Assembly: GCA_008704415.1 (NCBI GenBank)
Contig: VXIS01000139.1
Coordinates: forward strand, 49,554 to 113,553
Reading direction: 5' to 3'
From: Sphaerosporella brunnea
Lineage: Eukaryota; Ascomycota; Pezizomycetes; Pezizales; Pyronemataceae
DNA: 64,000 nucleotides
The notes beneath the pieces were generated by a model. The model worked only from the letters and a program-made list of their open reading frames with translations, was not told the DNA's origin and searched no databases. Positions within the stretch are counted from its first letter, which is position 1, and every line of letters begins with the position of its first letter. Below, one piece after another: positions 12,199-24,301 of the stretch. A program made the position numbers and the translations under genes.

Positions 12199-13107
12199 GT
12201 AAGAGTGATCCGGATCTGTTCCTATTTTGGCTTCATCGATAGACTACTGGATACACGGGAGTTGGAAGTTTCCTTTTTGCATTCATAGAACGGTCTGCTT
12301 GGGCTGCTTTCAGCATTTTTCATTGCGCTGGGTTGCTTTTTTATATAGATAGAGGAGCGGAGGCCGGATAGATTTCCTTCCGCTTTGGCGTTGGATATGA
12401 TATTACTATAGATTCCTGCCTTCTTTAGCAATTCCACAACCATTACACTCGGTGACACCCTTGCTTTGTCCGAATAGGCTGTCTGCAGGCGGTAGATTGT
12501 TTATTGCTCTGTCAGGATGATATTTCATGACAGGTGATCATCGGTCTAGGCTTTTCCTGAATATCCCAAATCTCCATCACGGGCTCCAGTATTGAGCTTG
12601 CAAGTGTTTGAAAGGCTGCATCGTCGTTGTGGTGGATGCATCACTGTTCATCACTCGATTTACTGCAACTCCTCTTCAATCATCGTATGTGGCTGGGAAG
12701 TCGATTTATCGACTCGGCAATGGCGGCGGCACCTCACGGCGGCGGACTACCGTATTCTACATACGGGCCCGTTAAGTCCCTACCAACAGTTTGGAGCGGA
12801 ACAGCGATTGTTCTTTCAGGCCCTGGCATCATTGCTGGCCGAAGAAGAGGTAATGTGTTAACGAGGGTGAATATGTAGAGTTCTGTGCAAAATCGAGCCA
12901 TAATGATCAAAGGCGTTGTTTGTGATCTCCGCCTAAAGACAGACACGACCAGGGCCCCCACCCAGCAACGTCGGCCCCCAGACGCGCAGGTGGGGGGAGT
13001 CATATATCTATGCGCTCACACTCATCGACTCCTTCCTCTATTTGCCTCTCAGACAGCGATTTGCCCCCTACAATCACTCCCACTCCGGTCACCCATTTGC
13101 TTTCGCC
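12199..13107. other. Intergenic region upstream of trpE
   Basis: About 0.9 kb without a supportable gene; it presumably contains the trpE promoter. I looked for the general amino-acid control site TGACTCA and found only a partial match (GAGTCAT, near 12998). No repeat was seen. Confidence 0.4.
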
Positions 13108-14956
13108 ATGGCTCCCAAGGTTTGTAGATGCTTCATTTTTTTTTCTGCCCCGCCTTGCCCCACGATTTCAACTCCCACGCTAACACAATTTCATCATGGA
13201 GATAAAAGTGCAACCAGACCTGCCAACTGTCGCAGAGACCATCGCGAAAGCTCGCTCGGAAGATGCTGCTACGGCGCCAAACATTGTTCCTCTTGCCGCG
13301 TCGTTCCCGGCAGAGTTTGTGAACCCCTCGAGCGCCTACCTCAAGCTTTCGGCCAAGTGAGTGCTCTCCCTGGACCACACAAACTCTTGGTTGACGCCTG
13401 GTCGCAGGAGCAAGTCCAAGAACTCATTCCTCCTGGAGAGCGCGTCGAGTCGAGAGACAATTGGGCGCTTCAGTTTCCTCGGATGCGGTTCGGCTTTTCA
13501 ACACCAGTTTCTGAGTAATATCACGAGCTGACACTCCGCCTAGACCCTCGCAAGATTATCAAGACTGGGACGGGCCATGGGCCTGAGGTCGATCCGTTGA
13601 TTGAGCTCCAGAAGGAGCTCGCTAAATACCGCCCTGCCAAGTTCGTCGGAGCGAAACTTCCGCCCATGACCGGTGGTGCGCTGGGTTATGTCGCCTACGA
13701 CTGCGTCAAGTACTTTGAGCCCCGAACGAAGCGCGATTTGAAGGATCCTTTGCAGGTTCCGGAGTCGCTGTTCATGATCTGCGATACCATCGTCGCGTTT
13801 GATCACTTCTTCCAGACGATCAAGGTCATCACGCACATGCACGTTCGCGAGGATGAGGAGGCGGCCGTGGAGATCCTGCAGGAAGGCTATGATAAGGCGA
13901 CCAAGGTCATTGAGGAAATTGTCGAGATCCTTCAAGCGCCCGAGGTCCCGCTGCCTCACCAACCGCCGATCCAGAAGGGCCAGGATTACATTTCCAACAT
14001 CGGCCGGGAGGGCTATGAAGCTCACGTCAACAGGTTAAAGAAGCACATCACCAAGGGCGACATCATCCAGGCCGTTCCTTCGCAGCGGTTCTCTCGACCT
14101 ACCAGCTTGCACCCCTTCAACATCTACCGCCACCTCAGAACTGTCAACCCCAGCCCGTACCTGTTCTACATTGACTGTGCGGACTTCCAGCTGGTTGGCG
14201 CCTCGCCCGAGCTGCTTGTCAAGGCGGAGAACGGCCGCATCATCACCCATCCTATCGCGGGAACCGTCAAGCGCGGCAAGACGACCGAGGAGGATGACCA
14301 GCTCGCGCAGGAGCTTTGCTCATCCCTCAAGGACCGTGCTGAGCACGTTATGCTGGTCGACCTTGCGCGGAACGACATCAACCGTGTCTGCGACCCTCTG
14401 ACTACCACCGTGGATAGGCTGATGACGGTTGAACGGTTCTCACACGTTATGCATCTTGTTTCCCAGGTTTCGGGGGTGCTGAGACCGGGCATGACTCGCT
14501 TCGACGCTTTTAGAAGCATTTTCCCGGCCGGAACAGTCAGTGGTGCACCGAAGGTCCGGGCAATGGAGTTGATCGCGGAGTTGGAGGGTGAGCGGAGAGG
14601 AGTCTACGCTGGCGCTGTTGGATACTGGGGATATGAAAGCGACAGCATGGACACTTGCATCGCTTTGAGAACTATGCTCGTCAAGGACGGCGTTGCATAC
14701 CTGCAAGCTGGTAAGTAAAGCGTTCCGTCGGGGTTGAACCTGCTAACAACTGAAAGGTGGCGGTATTGTCTTCGACTCGGACCCATATGACGAGTGGATG
14801 GAGACTATGAACAAATTGGCAGCAAATATCCACTGCATTGTCAGCGCTGAAGAACGGTTCGGAGGAGATGCAGAGGACGACACAACGGATTTGGCCGTGG
14901 GTCAGGAACCACAGAGGGGGCATGATTCGCTGGTGCACCTGGGCGATGGCTCGTAG
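13108..14956 (+). CDS. trpE: Anthranilate synthase component I
   Basis: Five exons: 13108..13119, 13202..13356, 13408..13487, 13544..14710, 14757..14956; 537 aa. The protein converts chorismate (with glutamine-derived ammonia from component II) to anthranilate, the first committed step of tryptophan synthesis. Family marks in order: N-terminal [18 protein letters not shown] (tryptophan-feedback region of TrpE), [87 protein letters not shown] and GYWGYE of the chorismate-binding domain. The 12-nt first exon (MAPK) was chosen because splicing it to 13202 gives the known fungal N-terminus in phase. Fungal glutamine amidotransferase partners are encoded separately, as here. Confidence 0.95.
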
Positions 14957-15243
14957 ATGGTTGGAACGTTTATGCTGTCAAAAACATGTTGCCTTCTTGG
15001 ATAGAATCCTGTGGATACTCTAGATGAGCAGCTAAAATACATGGCCGCGTTCTTGCTTGACGTGCAATTCGTGTAGTATCCCAAACCGTGTAGATTTACA
15101 AATCGTCCCATTTCTCCCTGATATCATACAGCCCAAAAACAAAAACAGCAACAAAAAAAAAAATCTGTGCACCTCCACCCACCGCCCTTCAAACCCTCCC
15201 CTCTCCGTCTAACGCGCTCAACTTTTTTGCCCTCTCTCTCCTC

Positions 15244-15492
15244 TCAAGCCTCAACAACGAAGCCGCACGGGGGCTGGCGGCGCTTATGAATTTCGGCGCG
15301 CGACTCGGCGCGCTCGCGCTCCGACACGGCGACGAGCTCTTTGACTTTCATGATCTTTCCGGCGACGTCGGGCGAGACGCGGTGGTAGACGGTTTGCATG
15401 CGTTTGCGGAGACCGAGGGAGGCGAGGACCCCGTTTTGGCGCTTGGTCATGCCGATGCCGGAGCGGATCAGGGTTATTTTGAAGTAGGACAT
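15244..15492 (-). CDS. MRPL33: Mitochondrial large-subunit ribosomal protein uL30m
   Basis: Single exon, 82 aa, from ATG at 15492. The start MSYFKITLIRSGIGMTKRQ and following GVLASLGLRKRMQTVYHRVS match the uL30 fold of yeast Mrpl33 (KITLxRSxIG ... LGLxKR). The VKELVAV region then closes the domain. Bacterial and mitochondrial L30 proteins are about this short, so the reading frame is complete. It lies tail-to-tail with trpE, with a 287-bp gap that contains an A-rich stretch near 15150. Confidence 0.88.
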   Translation of the reverse strand: MSYFKITLIRSGIGMTKRQNGVLASLGLRKRMQTVYHRVSPDVAGKIMKVKELVAVSERERAESRAEIHKRRQPPCGFVVEA

Positions 15493-16172
15493 GGTTGGAG
15501 CGCGTGGTTGGGGAGGTGAGGTGGGGATGGTGGGACGTGGTGGGGATAGGCTAGTTAGGAAGGGCGCAGGGAAATGCGCGTGGTGTAGGAGGTACGGTTG
15601 TAGAACGTGTTGACGACTGAAGGACTGGGTGCTAACTACACGATGTACAAAATACTAAACCCCGACTCGCCCCACTCCCGATCACTCTCCCTTCCCAATC
15701 GCTCTACCCTCAACCCTACACGTGGTGGGGGGAATTGAATATCTTCTAAATTTGCTTACGGACTCTGGGTTTACGCTTTGGTAAAATGTACTGTTATGAT
15801 CACTGCTTGGCCTGTCCTTCCTGTCCTTGAAATTTTTTATTTTTACATCAATCTCGTTGCATGTACCGTTCATCTGGAATTCTGTTCATTTTGTGTGTAA
15901 CGGCTCGTCCGGTGTTCAAGTTCATTCCCATCATCCCATCATCCCTTCCAGCACAGCACCATTGCCTAGAATCCGGGTATGGCGGTTTCTGGAGTATTCT
16001 CCACAGCAGTCCGTTGGTAATCAATGCACGTGTAACGTAGAATACTGGCCGCCGCTCGGGCCTGGGGTATTGATGGCGTTATTTATAAATCTCCTCTGAT
16101 AGTCCTCCTCAGGAACCAGCTGCTCAATAACGCTTCCACTTCTCACTGCTGTATCCAGATATTAGGTCCAAG
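15493..16172. other. Divergent promoter region
   Basis: This separates the mitoribosomal gene (-) from the oxidoreductase (+). No recognisable coding region or repeat was seen. Confidence 0.4.
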
Positions 16173-17481
16173 ATGCGCGCTGTTGGTATGTTTTGCCTTG
16201 ATTTCAGGTGCTGCTGCCCCGCTGATTCGTACCTTCAGATATCAAAGGAGGAACTGGCAACGCCAATGCTCTTTTCATCGATGAAAACGCTCCAGTGCCG
16301 ACTCCTGGTGATGGAGAGCTGCTGGTGCGAGTAAAGGTATCATCAAAAATATATTGCAGTTTCTCTTTATCTCCGCTAACTCCGAGCAGGCGTTTGGACT
16401 GAACCGGATGGGTACAAATCTCTTCCATCAAGTTTTCGAATGATAGCCAACCAGTTGCATAGATGTCATGCAGAGGGAGGGCAAATATATGCTCCCTCCT
16501 CAGGCCCCAAAGACTCTGGGTGTCGAATTCTCCGGTGTTGTAGAGTCGCTTGGTGAGGGAGCACCCGACTTCAAAATAGGCGATGAAGTCTTCGGCCTCG
16601 CATATGGCGGGGTTTGTTGTCCGCTTCCTAGTTGTGAGCACACGCGCTGAGCATGCACTAGGCTTATGCCGAGTACATCGCCGTGTCAGGCAAGATGTGC
16701 ATTCACAAGCCCAAGGAGCTTTCCTGGGAGCAGGCCGCTGGAGTTCCAGAGACTTGGATCACTGCTACCCAAGCCCTGTGGAGTGTTGGTGGATTCAAGC
16801 CTGGCGATAGAGTTGAGGCTCCACCCGTTGGCCCAGGATTGGGAAAGATGCTGACTGGTCATAGGTCCTCATCCATGCTGGCGCATCCGGTGTTGGCATC
16901 GCAGCCATCCAGCTCGCCAAAGCTCACGGTGCCGCTGCTGTTTACACCACGGCCTCGAGCCAAGAGAAGATTGACTTCTGCGTCAAGGAGCTGGGCGCCA
17001 CTGCTGGTTTCAACTATAAGACCCAAGACTTTGGGGAAGAAATCCTCAAGGCCACCGACGGCAAGGGTGTGGATCTCATCATCGATCCCGTCGGACAAAG
17101 CCATCTCCAGAAGGATGTCAACTGCGCCGCCAAAGACGGGCGCATCGTCCTCCTCGCCATGATGTCTGGCGCCGTAGTCAAGGAGCTCAATCTCGCGCAG
17201 ATCCTGTTCAAGAGGCTGAGGATCGAAGGGTCTACATTGAGGAGTAGGGATCTTGAATATCAGCAGGCGCTTAGGGACAAAGTTGTGGCAGAAGTCTTAA
17301 CTGGGATGGAGTCTGGATCGTTCAAAGTGTTTGTCGAGAAGGTGTTCAGCTGGAAGGATGTGAGTTCTATCTCGGTGACGATTTTCGGACGGTGGGATGC
17401 TGACGATTGTAGATTGTGGATGCCCACAAGTTGATGGAGAGTAACGAGACGCGGGGAAAGATCATATGCATTGTTGATTAA
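16173..17481 (+). CDS. Zinc-independent quinone oxidoreductase (PIG3/TP53I3-like, MDR superfamily)
   Basis: Seven exons: 16173..16185, 16239..16336, 16390..16411, 16463..16611, 16662..16811, 16865..17359, 17413..17481; 331 aa, standard for the family. Visible motifs: MRAVDIKGG start, VKAFGLNRMD (GroES-like fold, with the N-R-x-D of PIG3/QOR proteins), GVEFSGVVESLG, AAGVPETWITATQAL, and the NADPH-binding glycine motif HAGASGVGIAAIQLAK. VDLIIDPVGQ and GRIVLLAMMSG follow. No structural or catalytic zinc ligands (GHE, four-Cys lobe) are present, as expected for quinone reductases. The expected reaction is NADPH-dependent one-electron or enone reduction; the physiological substrate cannot be told. 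All exon phases close. Confidence 0.9.
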
Positions 17482-17953
17482 GCCAATATACCATGATATA
17501 CTCTCTGGCGCAAGACACGCCGTAAAAAGCGGTTACTAAGTAGACCGTTCGGAGAAATGATATATCAATATTTTATATATACGAAAAATTGCTAACGATG
17601 CATTATATTGAGTTTTATTCGCATTGCTATTGGCGTGTTCCTGTCGCCAATGTGCATCCCGAAGACGACCAAAGTTCGAGCAATTGCATTGCGGGTCACA
17701 GGTCGTGATTCCTCACAGCCCTACACGAGATATCACTCACCATCTTTTTCAACCAATTCAATGCCCCAGACCTTATTTTGACCGACGCCGCCTTATAAGC
17801 CACAAATCTTTCGGCGACCTTCCTTCCTTCCTTCCATCTAACGACCAACGACGACCGACGACCGACGACCACCCCCAACAACATCTCTCCTTAATCGCCG
17901 CTCTTTCCTCTAATCGCCGCTCTTATTTTTCCCTCCAACCGCCTCTCTTCGTC
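17482..17953. other. Promoter/leader of the orphan gene
   Basis: Contains a T/A-rich 3' flank (~17555-17590), a CCTTCC pyrimidine tract (~17818-17836) and a short CGACGAC-type tandem (~17840-17870) shortly before the ATG at 17954. The open frame continues 110 codons upstream, but that part is low complexity. Confidence 0.4.
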
Positions 17954-18655
17954 ATGGCGCTCCTCGGACCTCTCACTACCAACAAGTTGATCGTGCCTCG
18001 TGCTGCGACCGGCCTCACCGCCACTTCCGACAGCATCGCTGCCCGTCCTATCCGTCCTATCATCACCATCAAGTTTAACGCTGGGTCTGATATCTCTTCT
18101 CACGAGACTTACAAGGTCTCCAGGCAGGCTGTCATGGAGCGCATTCCGAGGGGAAAGAAATTGACCGGCTCCGAGATCAATGCGATTCGCCGGGCTTTCA
18201 ACAACGAAAATGACATCGACATCGGAATCATTCGTCCCAAGAAGCCCATCCGTCCCTGGGACACCCAGATAACCCTGAAGTTTGACGATGGTTACAACAT
18301 TTGGACTGCGGTTAACTTCAAGGTTGGGAACTTCGATTTGTCCGACGGCGGGAAGATTACCGTCGACGAAATAGTTCATTGCGACGAAGATGAGTGCGGT
18401 TGTGTGGCTACCTGCGACTGCGACCTTCCCCAGTGGACCGAAACTAAGTTGTTCTGCGATGGAACTTTTACTCAGGAGCCCCACCACGGAGCCGAAGAGG
18501 ATGATGAGGACGCCATGAACAAGTGTTTTAAGCACAATGTTTCTTTTAAGCCTTGTGGATCCGACTCTTGCCTGTTGTGCGACGGTTTAAAGCTCTACAA
18601 GGACGATTACGATGGCCTCCGTGGTCTCGAGGCAGTGTACAACGACTTTGACTAG
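17954..18655 (+). CDS. Orphan protein with a Cys-rich acidic C-terminal half
   Basis: Uninterrupted frame of 233 codons from the ATG MALLGPLTTNKLIVPRAATG; I do not recognise the family. Residues ~35-140 hold two similar strand-rich segments, ITIKFNAGSDISSHETYKVS and QITLKFDDGYNIWTAVNFKV, which may be a duplicated motif. Residues ~145-215 contain about ten cysteines (CDEDECGCVATCDCD, KCFKHNVSFKPCGSDSC, LLCDG) and many Asp/Glu, suggesting metal binding or disulfides. There is no signal peptide and no membrane segment. The frame bias, a pyrimidine-rich promoter and the absence of stops over 1 kb support a real gene. Function unknown. Confidence 0.65.
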   Translation: MALLGPLTTNKLIVPRAATGLTATSDSIAARPIRPIITIKFNAGSDISSHETYKVSRQAVMERIPRGKKLTGSEINAIRRAFNNENDIDIGIIRPKKPIRPWDTQITLKFDDGYNIWTAVNFKVGNFDLSDGGKITVDEIVHCDEDECGCVATCDCDLPQWTETKLFCDGTFTQEPHHGAEEDDEDAMNKCFKHNVSFKPCGSDSCLLCDGLKLYKDDYDGLRGLEAVYNDFD

Positions 18656-19359
18656 TACATACACCTCGATCCGGTTTCCCATTCTCAACGATTACGACAA
18701 ACTGCATATCATCATCAACATTTCTTTGGTTTTGATAACCGACAGCAGCATCATTCGAGCGACAAGGAGTTACAATTTCGTCATCACCATCGTCGGTAGT
18801 ATTTTCCCTTTCCTAGGTTGGATTTTGAGTTTTCATTTCTAGCTTTTGGCAATTCTGGCTTTCTGTTTGTAAAAGGGAAAAGGCGGTGTGCTCCTTGGAG
18901 GAGGGTATCGTTTCTTTTCTGTTTTTTCTTTCTTTTTCGAGTCTTTCAGAAGTCCTCTGCATGCACTGTTTGTTCATTGCAATGTTCAACCTGTACAAGT
19001 AATACTTCTGGGGCGCAAGATATGCACTTTGTCTGAGAATGGGAATACTTAAACTACTTGGCTTCTTTCTTGTGAATCTCTTTGGGGTCTTGGATGCGGG
19101 TATTGTTGTCGCCACCCCGGCAATACTGGCCTACTTGTTTGTTGTCGTTGTATGCTTCTGCTCGCTGGTATTGATCCTCTTTCTCGCTGCTCGGATTCAA
19201 CTAGCTCTAGATCTGGTGCTAGCTTCTCCGCCGTAACAAAATCCAGCAACAAATAGTGCTATTCCTCTTCTAGGAGCAGTACTGTCCCACTCCCCTTCAT
19301 TTCCACAAGCAGGAGAGAGCCGATATAATATAAGTTACACTGCGCCTTTCAACTCCGAG
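18656..19359. other. Intergenic region between convergent genes
   Basis: 3' flanks of the orphan gene (+) and the small conserved protein (-). Contains T-rich stretches (~18900-18945). An open frame at 19039..19236 encodes a hydrophobic peptide but has no other support. Confidence 0.4.
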
Positions 19360-20002
19360 CTACGCATTCCGCACATGCTCACCCAGCCTCTCGACCAAGC
19401 CCGGCGCCAACCCCAAGCGTTTCTCGATCTTTTCCGGTGGCCAACCATGGGCATCTCGCAGAGACAAAATCTCACGGATCTGGCCCACGCCAACCCAAGA
19501 GCGGACCGCCCTCTTTCGCGGATCCGAGATCTCCTCTTCCTGCGCATTTGAGATGGATTTTCGGAACTGCAGCGTTTGGAGCTGGGGGTTTTTCTGTGCC
19601 GCCGCGTTAGCAAGCGGCAAAAAGAATGGGCGCTGGAGCTGGTACCACTCGTGAGAGATCAAAATTCCGGGCCGCTTCCTGTATCTGCACCGCCCCCACC
19701 GTCTTCAACATATTGGCGAAATCGGGGTCTTCGGCATCTTGCCGGATTTCTAGCACACACACAGCTAATCAGCATCAGCCCCACTCAGAGGAGGAAGAGA
19801 TTGGGCCCCCCTCACTATCGCTCTTTTCAAATGCGGCATACGGCGGCGGCGGATGTACGGATGGCACAGCGCCAGCGGAGATCGAGGAAGCGCCGCCGCC
19901 GCTGGTGGTCGTCTGAGAGGATGGGAATGAGCGTGGGGCGGTGGGATATTTTCGAGCTGCTGAGCCGGCTGCGCCGGATATCTTGGAAGTTTTCCCGCCC
20001 AT
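19360..20002 (-). CDS. Small conserved filamentous-fungal protein with a C-terminal helical (HTH-like) region
   Basis: Proposed exons 19816..20002, 19700..19749 and 19360..19638, about 171 aa; the second intron (19639..19699) has a weak GTGGGG donor and its boundary is tentative. Residues ~1-60 are Gly/Ser/Pro-rich (MGGKTSKISGAAGSAARKYP), then an acidic DAEDPDFANMLKT segment. The C-terminal end, RAVRSWVGVGQIREILSLRD followed by GWPPEKIEKRLGLAPGLVERL, looks like a two-helix DNA-binding-type unit, which in other fungi I associate with small proteins of unassigned, possibly mitochondrial, role. I cannot name a family. The alternative reading of the middle (no intron, a 1-nt frameshift near 19680) would make it a broken gene. 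Confidence 0.6.
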
Positions 20003-20485
20003 CTTTTGCTTTGTTTTGCTTTTGCTTCCTTGGATTGGGATGTTGTTTGGAGCTGTGGTTTCTTCCTGAGGGTGAACGCGGTGGTGGCGGTGTAGCCTGG
20101 TACGTCATTGCGCTTGGACGCGCTTAGTTTACGCGCTTGCTTTGAAGCGTTGCTCACGGATTCTAATTTCTAACCTTTTGGATGGACAGGCTGCTGGAAG
20201 CCTTAAAGTTGTACCTCGTTTGAAATTAATGAAACACCTGTTATCCCGCTCTGTTCTATGGCGATTACAAGACCTTTGAAGAACCTATCAGTCCCAGAAT
20301 CCGGTTATTCCTCTCGTGCCATAGATACTTTCCTTGAATTGGCGTTGGCGGAATCAATCTAGAAGGTTAGGGTTGTAAATTTCTGTAGTAACGCCGGGTA
20401 ACAGGTGTTTCAAACGACATCGCTACCGATATACAAGCCTCCCCAAATTATCTTAAAAAACTTCCAGACGCCCTTGATATGGATA
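20003..20485. other. Intergenic region
   Basis: Promoter of the small conserved gene (-) and 3' flank of RFT1 (-). Nothing else recognised. Confidence 0.35.
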
Positions 20486-22211
20486 TCATTGCCCAGCTTT
20501 GATCATGTCCCAGCACTCTTTCAAGAACCTTCTCTCCGCAATAACACTGCCATATCCATCAGTGATTTTCCTTCAGAGGCACAAAAGACAGAAATGGAAC
20601 TCACCAAGCCAGCAACAAAGCTCCACCTGCGCTTGCACCAGTGATCACCAGCTGCACAAGTCCCATACTCTCCACGGGCGGCAGGCTTCCCATTCCCCTG
20701 ACCACAGTGGCAATGGCAGCACCTACAACCACCAACATGACCGAAGGCAGCACATCCACCGAGGCCAGGTCCACACCTCGTTCCTTGAAGTACGCACGGA
20801 TGAACGCGCCGCTCCACACGATCCTCAACAGCATATTCACGGCATTAGCCCAGACAAGGCCGGTAGCGCCCATCTCAAGCGTGCGCACAAACACCACACC
20901 CGCGGCCGCAAACCCCAGTGAAAACGCAAACATTGCCGCGCTCTGTTTCCGTAGCTGGACCGGGGTGGCAACGGCCTGGACAAAGCTTTCCGTAACGCCG
21001 TTGACTGCGAGCAGCGGTATGTAATAGCAAAACGCTTGCAAAACCTGCGAGGCTGCGGAGCCGGCCCACTTCCTCCCCGCGACGAGCTGGAGGAGCGCGG
21101 GGGCGAAGGGAGGGCCAAGGCTGATGAAGAAGACCGAGAGGAGAAGGTAAAGCTTTAGTAGCGTTTTCATAACGCGAAGCGCAGTATCTGGTTGCGCGGG
21201 GAGGAGCTTGGAGAATAGAGTACGGCTGCTTTCTTCTAGTGGCTGGAATAGCATGCGTGCTACGAGGGAGCCGTAGTTGTTGGCCAGGGCGTAGACGCCT
21301 TGCTCTTGCAGTGTTGTCAGCCAGGCTACGAGAAGACTGTCGCCCTGTGTCAAGACATGCTTGATGGAGCTTTGCAACCACATTGTTGCTGCCAGGTGCG
21401 AGAGCTGTTGAGAAAAGTAGCCGGCGTAATAGTGTTCCTTCCTATCATCCCTCTGTCAGCTCCGCCGGAATGTTCCCATAATAAGAAGGAGAAAAAAGCC
21501 GTACGTCTGTTGAATCTTCCCCCACTTTACCTCCCGTCCTATTCGCACGGTATAAACCAGTAGCAGTACCCCTCCATATCCTATCTGCCCAATCGCAAAT
21601 GGCAAAGCTCCCAGCTCCCGCCCCTGCCCAGCAGCCCAAACCGTGACTCCGCAAGTCAACGCGCATCTAGCCATAGCAGCCGCACTCTCCGCAGCCGCCC
21701 TGACCTTGACACGCATGCGCATTTGGGCAACTGCGAACGCTGGTTCCGCTGCTAATTCCAGGAGCGTAGCAATCACAAACAACGCCACGCTCACTTTCCA
21801 GTATCCAATCCCCTCCCCCCCCTCCCTACCCCATAGATACCCAGTCCCGAGGAGCACAGAAAACACCAATCCCAGCGGCAGGGTCAACAACGCCAAATTT
21901 GTGACCACCCTCGAATCGGCGGCCGTGGCCTGACGTTGTAGAGCATTCCGCAGTGACTCGCGAGAAAAATAGAGGATACTGGTGGTGAGGAGTTCGAGCT
22001 GGACGCTGACGCCGAGAAGGGTGGGGCTCAGGTATCGGAGAAGAAGCTGGTTTACGCTGAAGGTAAGCAGACGCGAGGCTACCTGGAGAAGGACAAGGAA
22101 TTTGGCAGATTCAGCGGATGCGGAGAGGAGAGAATCGGATAGGGCTGGCTCGGGGGCGGACGTCGTCGACGTTTGCTTGGAGGGGGAAGTTTTTGACCGC
22201 TTGGTGACCAT
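20486..22211 (-). CDS. RFT1: RFT1, oligosaccharide-lipid translocation protein of the ER
   Basis: Three exons: 21505..22211, 20605..21441, 20486..20528; 528 aa. The last exon encodes only FLKECWDMIKAGQ and was found by phase and by its match to the usual Rft1 C-terminus. The protein is multi-spanning, with hydrophobic segments throughout. Conserved Rft1 signatures include NQLLLRYLSPTLLGVSVQLE and IKHVLTQGDSLLVAWL (the diagnostic KxxLTQGD motif), followed by QGVYALANNYGSLVARMLFQ. Rft1 is required in yeast for use of Man5GlcNAc2-PP-dolichol in N-glycan assembly; whether it is itself the flippase is disputed. The gene is intact, in contrast to the ALG1 copy of the same pathway near 51 kb. Confidence 0.93.
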
Positions 22212-23211
22212 TGTTGTGTCGGATCGTGGTCGTTAACGCGAACAGCTGCACGCGACGCGTCAAGATCATAAGTACTTCCAGAGGCCACGGTGTAACATAA
22301 AATGGACGGGGCGGGTTCGAAGGTCTCTGACTGGACATCCTACATGGACATTACCATAGTTCACGAATAAGAGTATGTGCAATACTTCGGGCAGCCAGGA
22401 GACAAAAAGCATGTTTAATGGTTCAATTCTGGCCGATAGAAGTGGGACGCTGGAATTCAGATGATCACATAAAGGCAAATAAGAGGTTGACCGCAGCATG
22501 CCCAGAATGCCTGAAATAGGAAAAGATATCACCTGTTTCACATCAGGAAACAGAATGGTTTTTTGTTTTTGTTTTTGTTTTTACCGGGAAGGAAATAAAA
22601 AAAATGTATGACCTAATCACTGAAAGACGTTTCCCCTAAGAGCGTAGCAATACACCAACGCATCTGCCCCCATCCCCTGGAGAACTCCCATTCAATCAAG
22701 GCGGCTGCGTACCTGTAGAGTTGAAGCCAGAAAACCCGATACAAATCCATCGAACCAGAACCCTTCCAGACGTTCGAGCGGTCAATCGTGTCGAGACGAA
22801 TGTATCATTCCGGCTCGCCGACTCGTTAACATCGAACGAAGAGATCGATATTCGAGGATCGCTATAGGACGCCGACCGAACTGCCACCAAATAAACATAC
22901 CAACTTCCCAAAAAGACAGCGTAAAAAAAGAGAAAACCCGAAAGAAATAGCAAAACCAAACGGAAACTCAAAACAAAACTACAGGACACAAACGTAAATG
23001 AGGGAAAGGAGATGAATAAGACTCCTAAGGAAAGAAACCACATTTTTTAGTACCGAGCTATTGGGCAAAGATGACAACATAAGAGCTAGCTACTCTTCTG
23101 GTGCCACGTAGAATTGACGAAGCAGACTGTAACAAGAGCGACGAGGTCCGACCGAAAATTTCCCAACACAATGGAAAATCTGCCAGTTCACACCTGGTTC
23201 AAAGCAAACAT
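22212..23211. other. Intergenic region with a T-rich simple repeat
   Basis: Promoter of RFT1 (-) and the 3' flank of the SR gene (-). A (GTTTTT)n tract lies at ~22560-22582. A frame on the minus strand at 22696..23043 encodes a hydrophobic peptide but has skewed composition and no splice or domain support. Confidence 0.4.
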
Positions 23212-24301
23212 CTAGTCCGCAAGATCGGCGGTATCCAAGTCATCCTCGTGGTGAGGAGGAGGAGGAGTCTCTGCTGCCATATCAGCAAAAGTGCACTGGG
23301 AAATACTACTCAAGATTAAGATATACCCTTACGCATGTCACGGTCATCGCCATTGGCGGGAAGGGGGCTTCTGCTCCTATCCCTATCGGCAGAGCGGTCA
23401 CGACGGCCACGGTCGAGATCGTCGTCCTTACGAGCAGGGCTCCGAGAGCGATCACGGCTGTCGCGGCGTTCGGGAGACCTGCGGCGGGGAGAGTCGCGTC
23501 CTCCACGCGAACGGGAGCGACCGCGACGGGGAGGAGACCCGGCACGGCTGCGGCGGGGAGGCTCACGACCACCATCAAACCTCCAGCTGGCAGAGGGAGG
23601 GGTACGGGCCCACTAATAAAAGTTATTAATCGTCATCTACAGAGAAGAGAAATTGGTTTTTACCTCAATCTTCAGGTAGTCGTCACGTCCGATGCGACGT
23701 CCGTGCATCTCATAGTAAGCATCATCAGCATCGCGACGAGATTCATACTCCACAAACGCAAATCTATTATGCCAGCAGGTTAAGTCAAATAAGCTTGATC
23801 CTTTGAAACTCTGGTAAGTGGGGAAGGATATCTAGAGACTCACAAGCGAGAAGAGGCAGTTCTCGGCGCTGGAATATCGCAGCGAACAAGACGACCATAC
23901 CTGTTGTTGGAAGAGCGCGTCGGCAACACGTTAGACTGGATGAACGAAATATGCGGCGATAACGACACGAGGACGAACGACGATCGCCGGACGGTGGATC
24001 GGCGATTAGGGCGGCGAAACGAACGCGAACGACGGTAGGTGGGTTAGAAGGGAAGGGGACATTGATCTTTCTGCCGCACGCGAGAGGAAGATGTCGATGA
24101 TCGTGATCGTTTCGATGAACGACGGGGGTATAGGATATCATCGCGAGCGTAGGAAGACTGGAGGAGGCAGGAGAATCGAACGGATCGAAGGGGATGAGGA
24201 TGGTTGATTCAGTACCTCTCGAATTCGTAGGCAAGGTCGCGAGCGCGGGTTCCATGGGAGAAGCCCGTCACGTAGAGGGTGGTTCCGCCGCGAGACGACA
24301 T
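23212..24301 (-). CDS. SR-family splicing factor (RRM plus RS domain)
   Basis: Five exons: 24216..24301, 23844..23900, 23664..23763, 23333..23612, 23212..23273; 194 aa. An RRM occupies residues ~8-80, with RNP2 LYVTGF and RNP1 RLFAFVEY, and exons join precisely inside it ([26 protein letters not shown]). Residues ~100-175 are an RS domain made of RS, RD and SP dipeptides ([17 protein letters not shown]). The C-terminus is short and acidic ([13 protein letters not shown]). This layout is that of an SR or SR-like pre-mRNA splicing regulator in the nucleus, with the RS part a substrate for SRPK-type kinases. The final acceptor is one of two adjacent CAGs (23274 or 3 nt downstream). Confidence 0.88.

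Noticed and set aside
22696..23043. Hydrophobic minus-strand frame resembling a small membrane protein
   Set aside because: Skewed base composition; it lies between the SR gene and RFT1 without promoter or splice evidence.
23306..23616. Plus-strand Arg/Ser-rich frames opposite the SR protein
   Set aside because: They are reverse-complement shadows of the RS-repeat coding exon.
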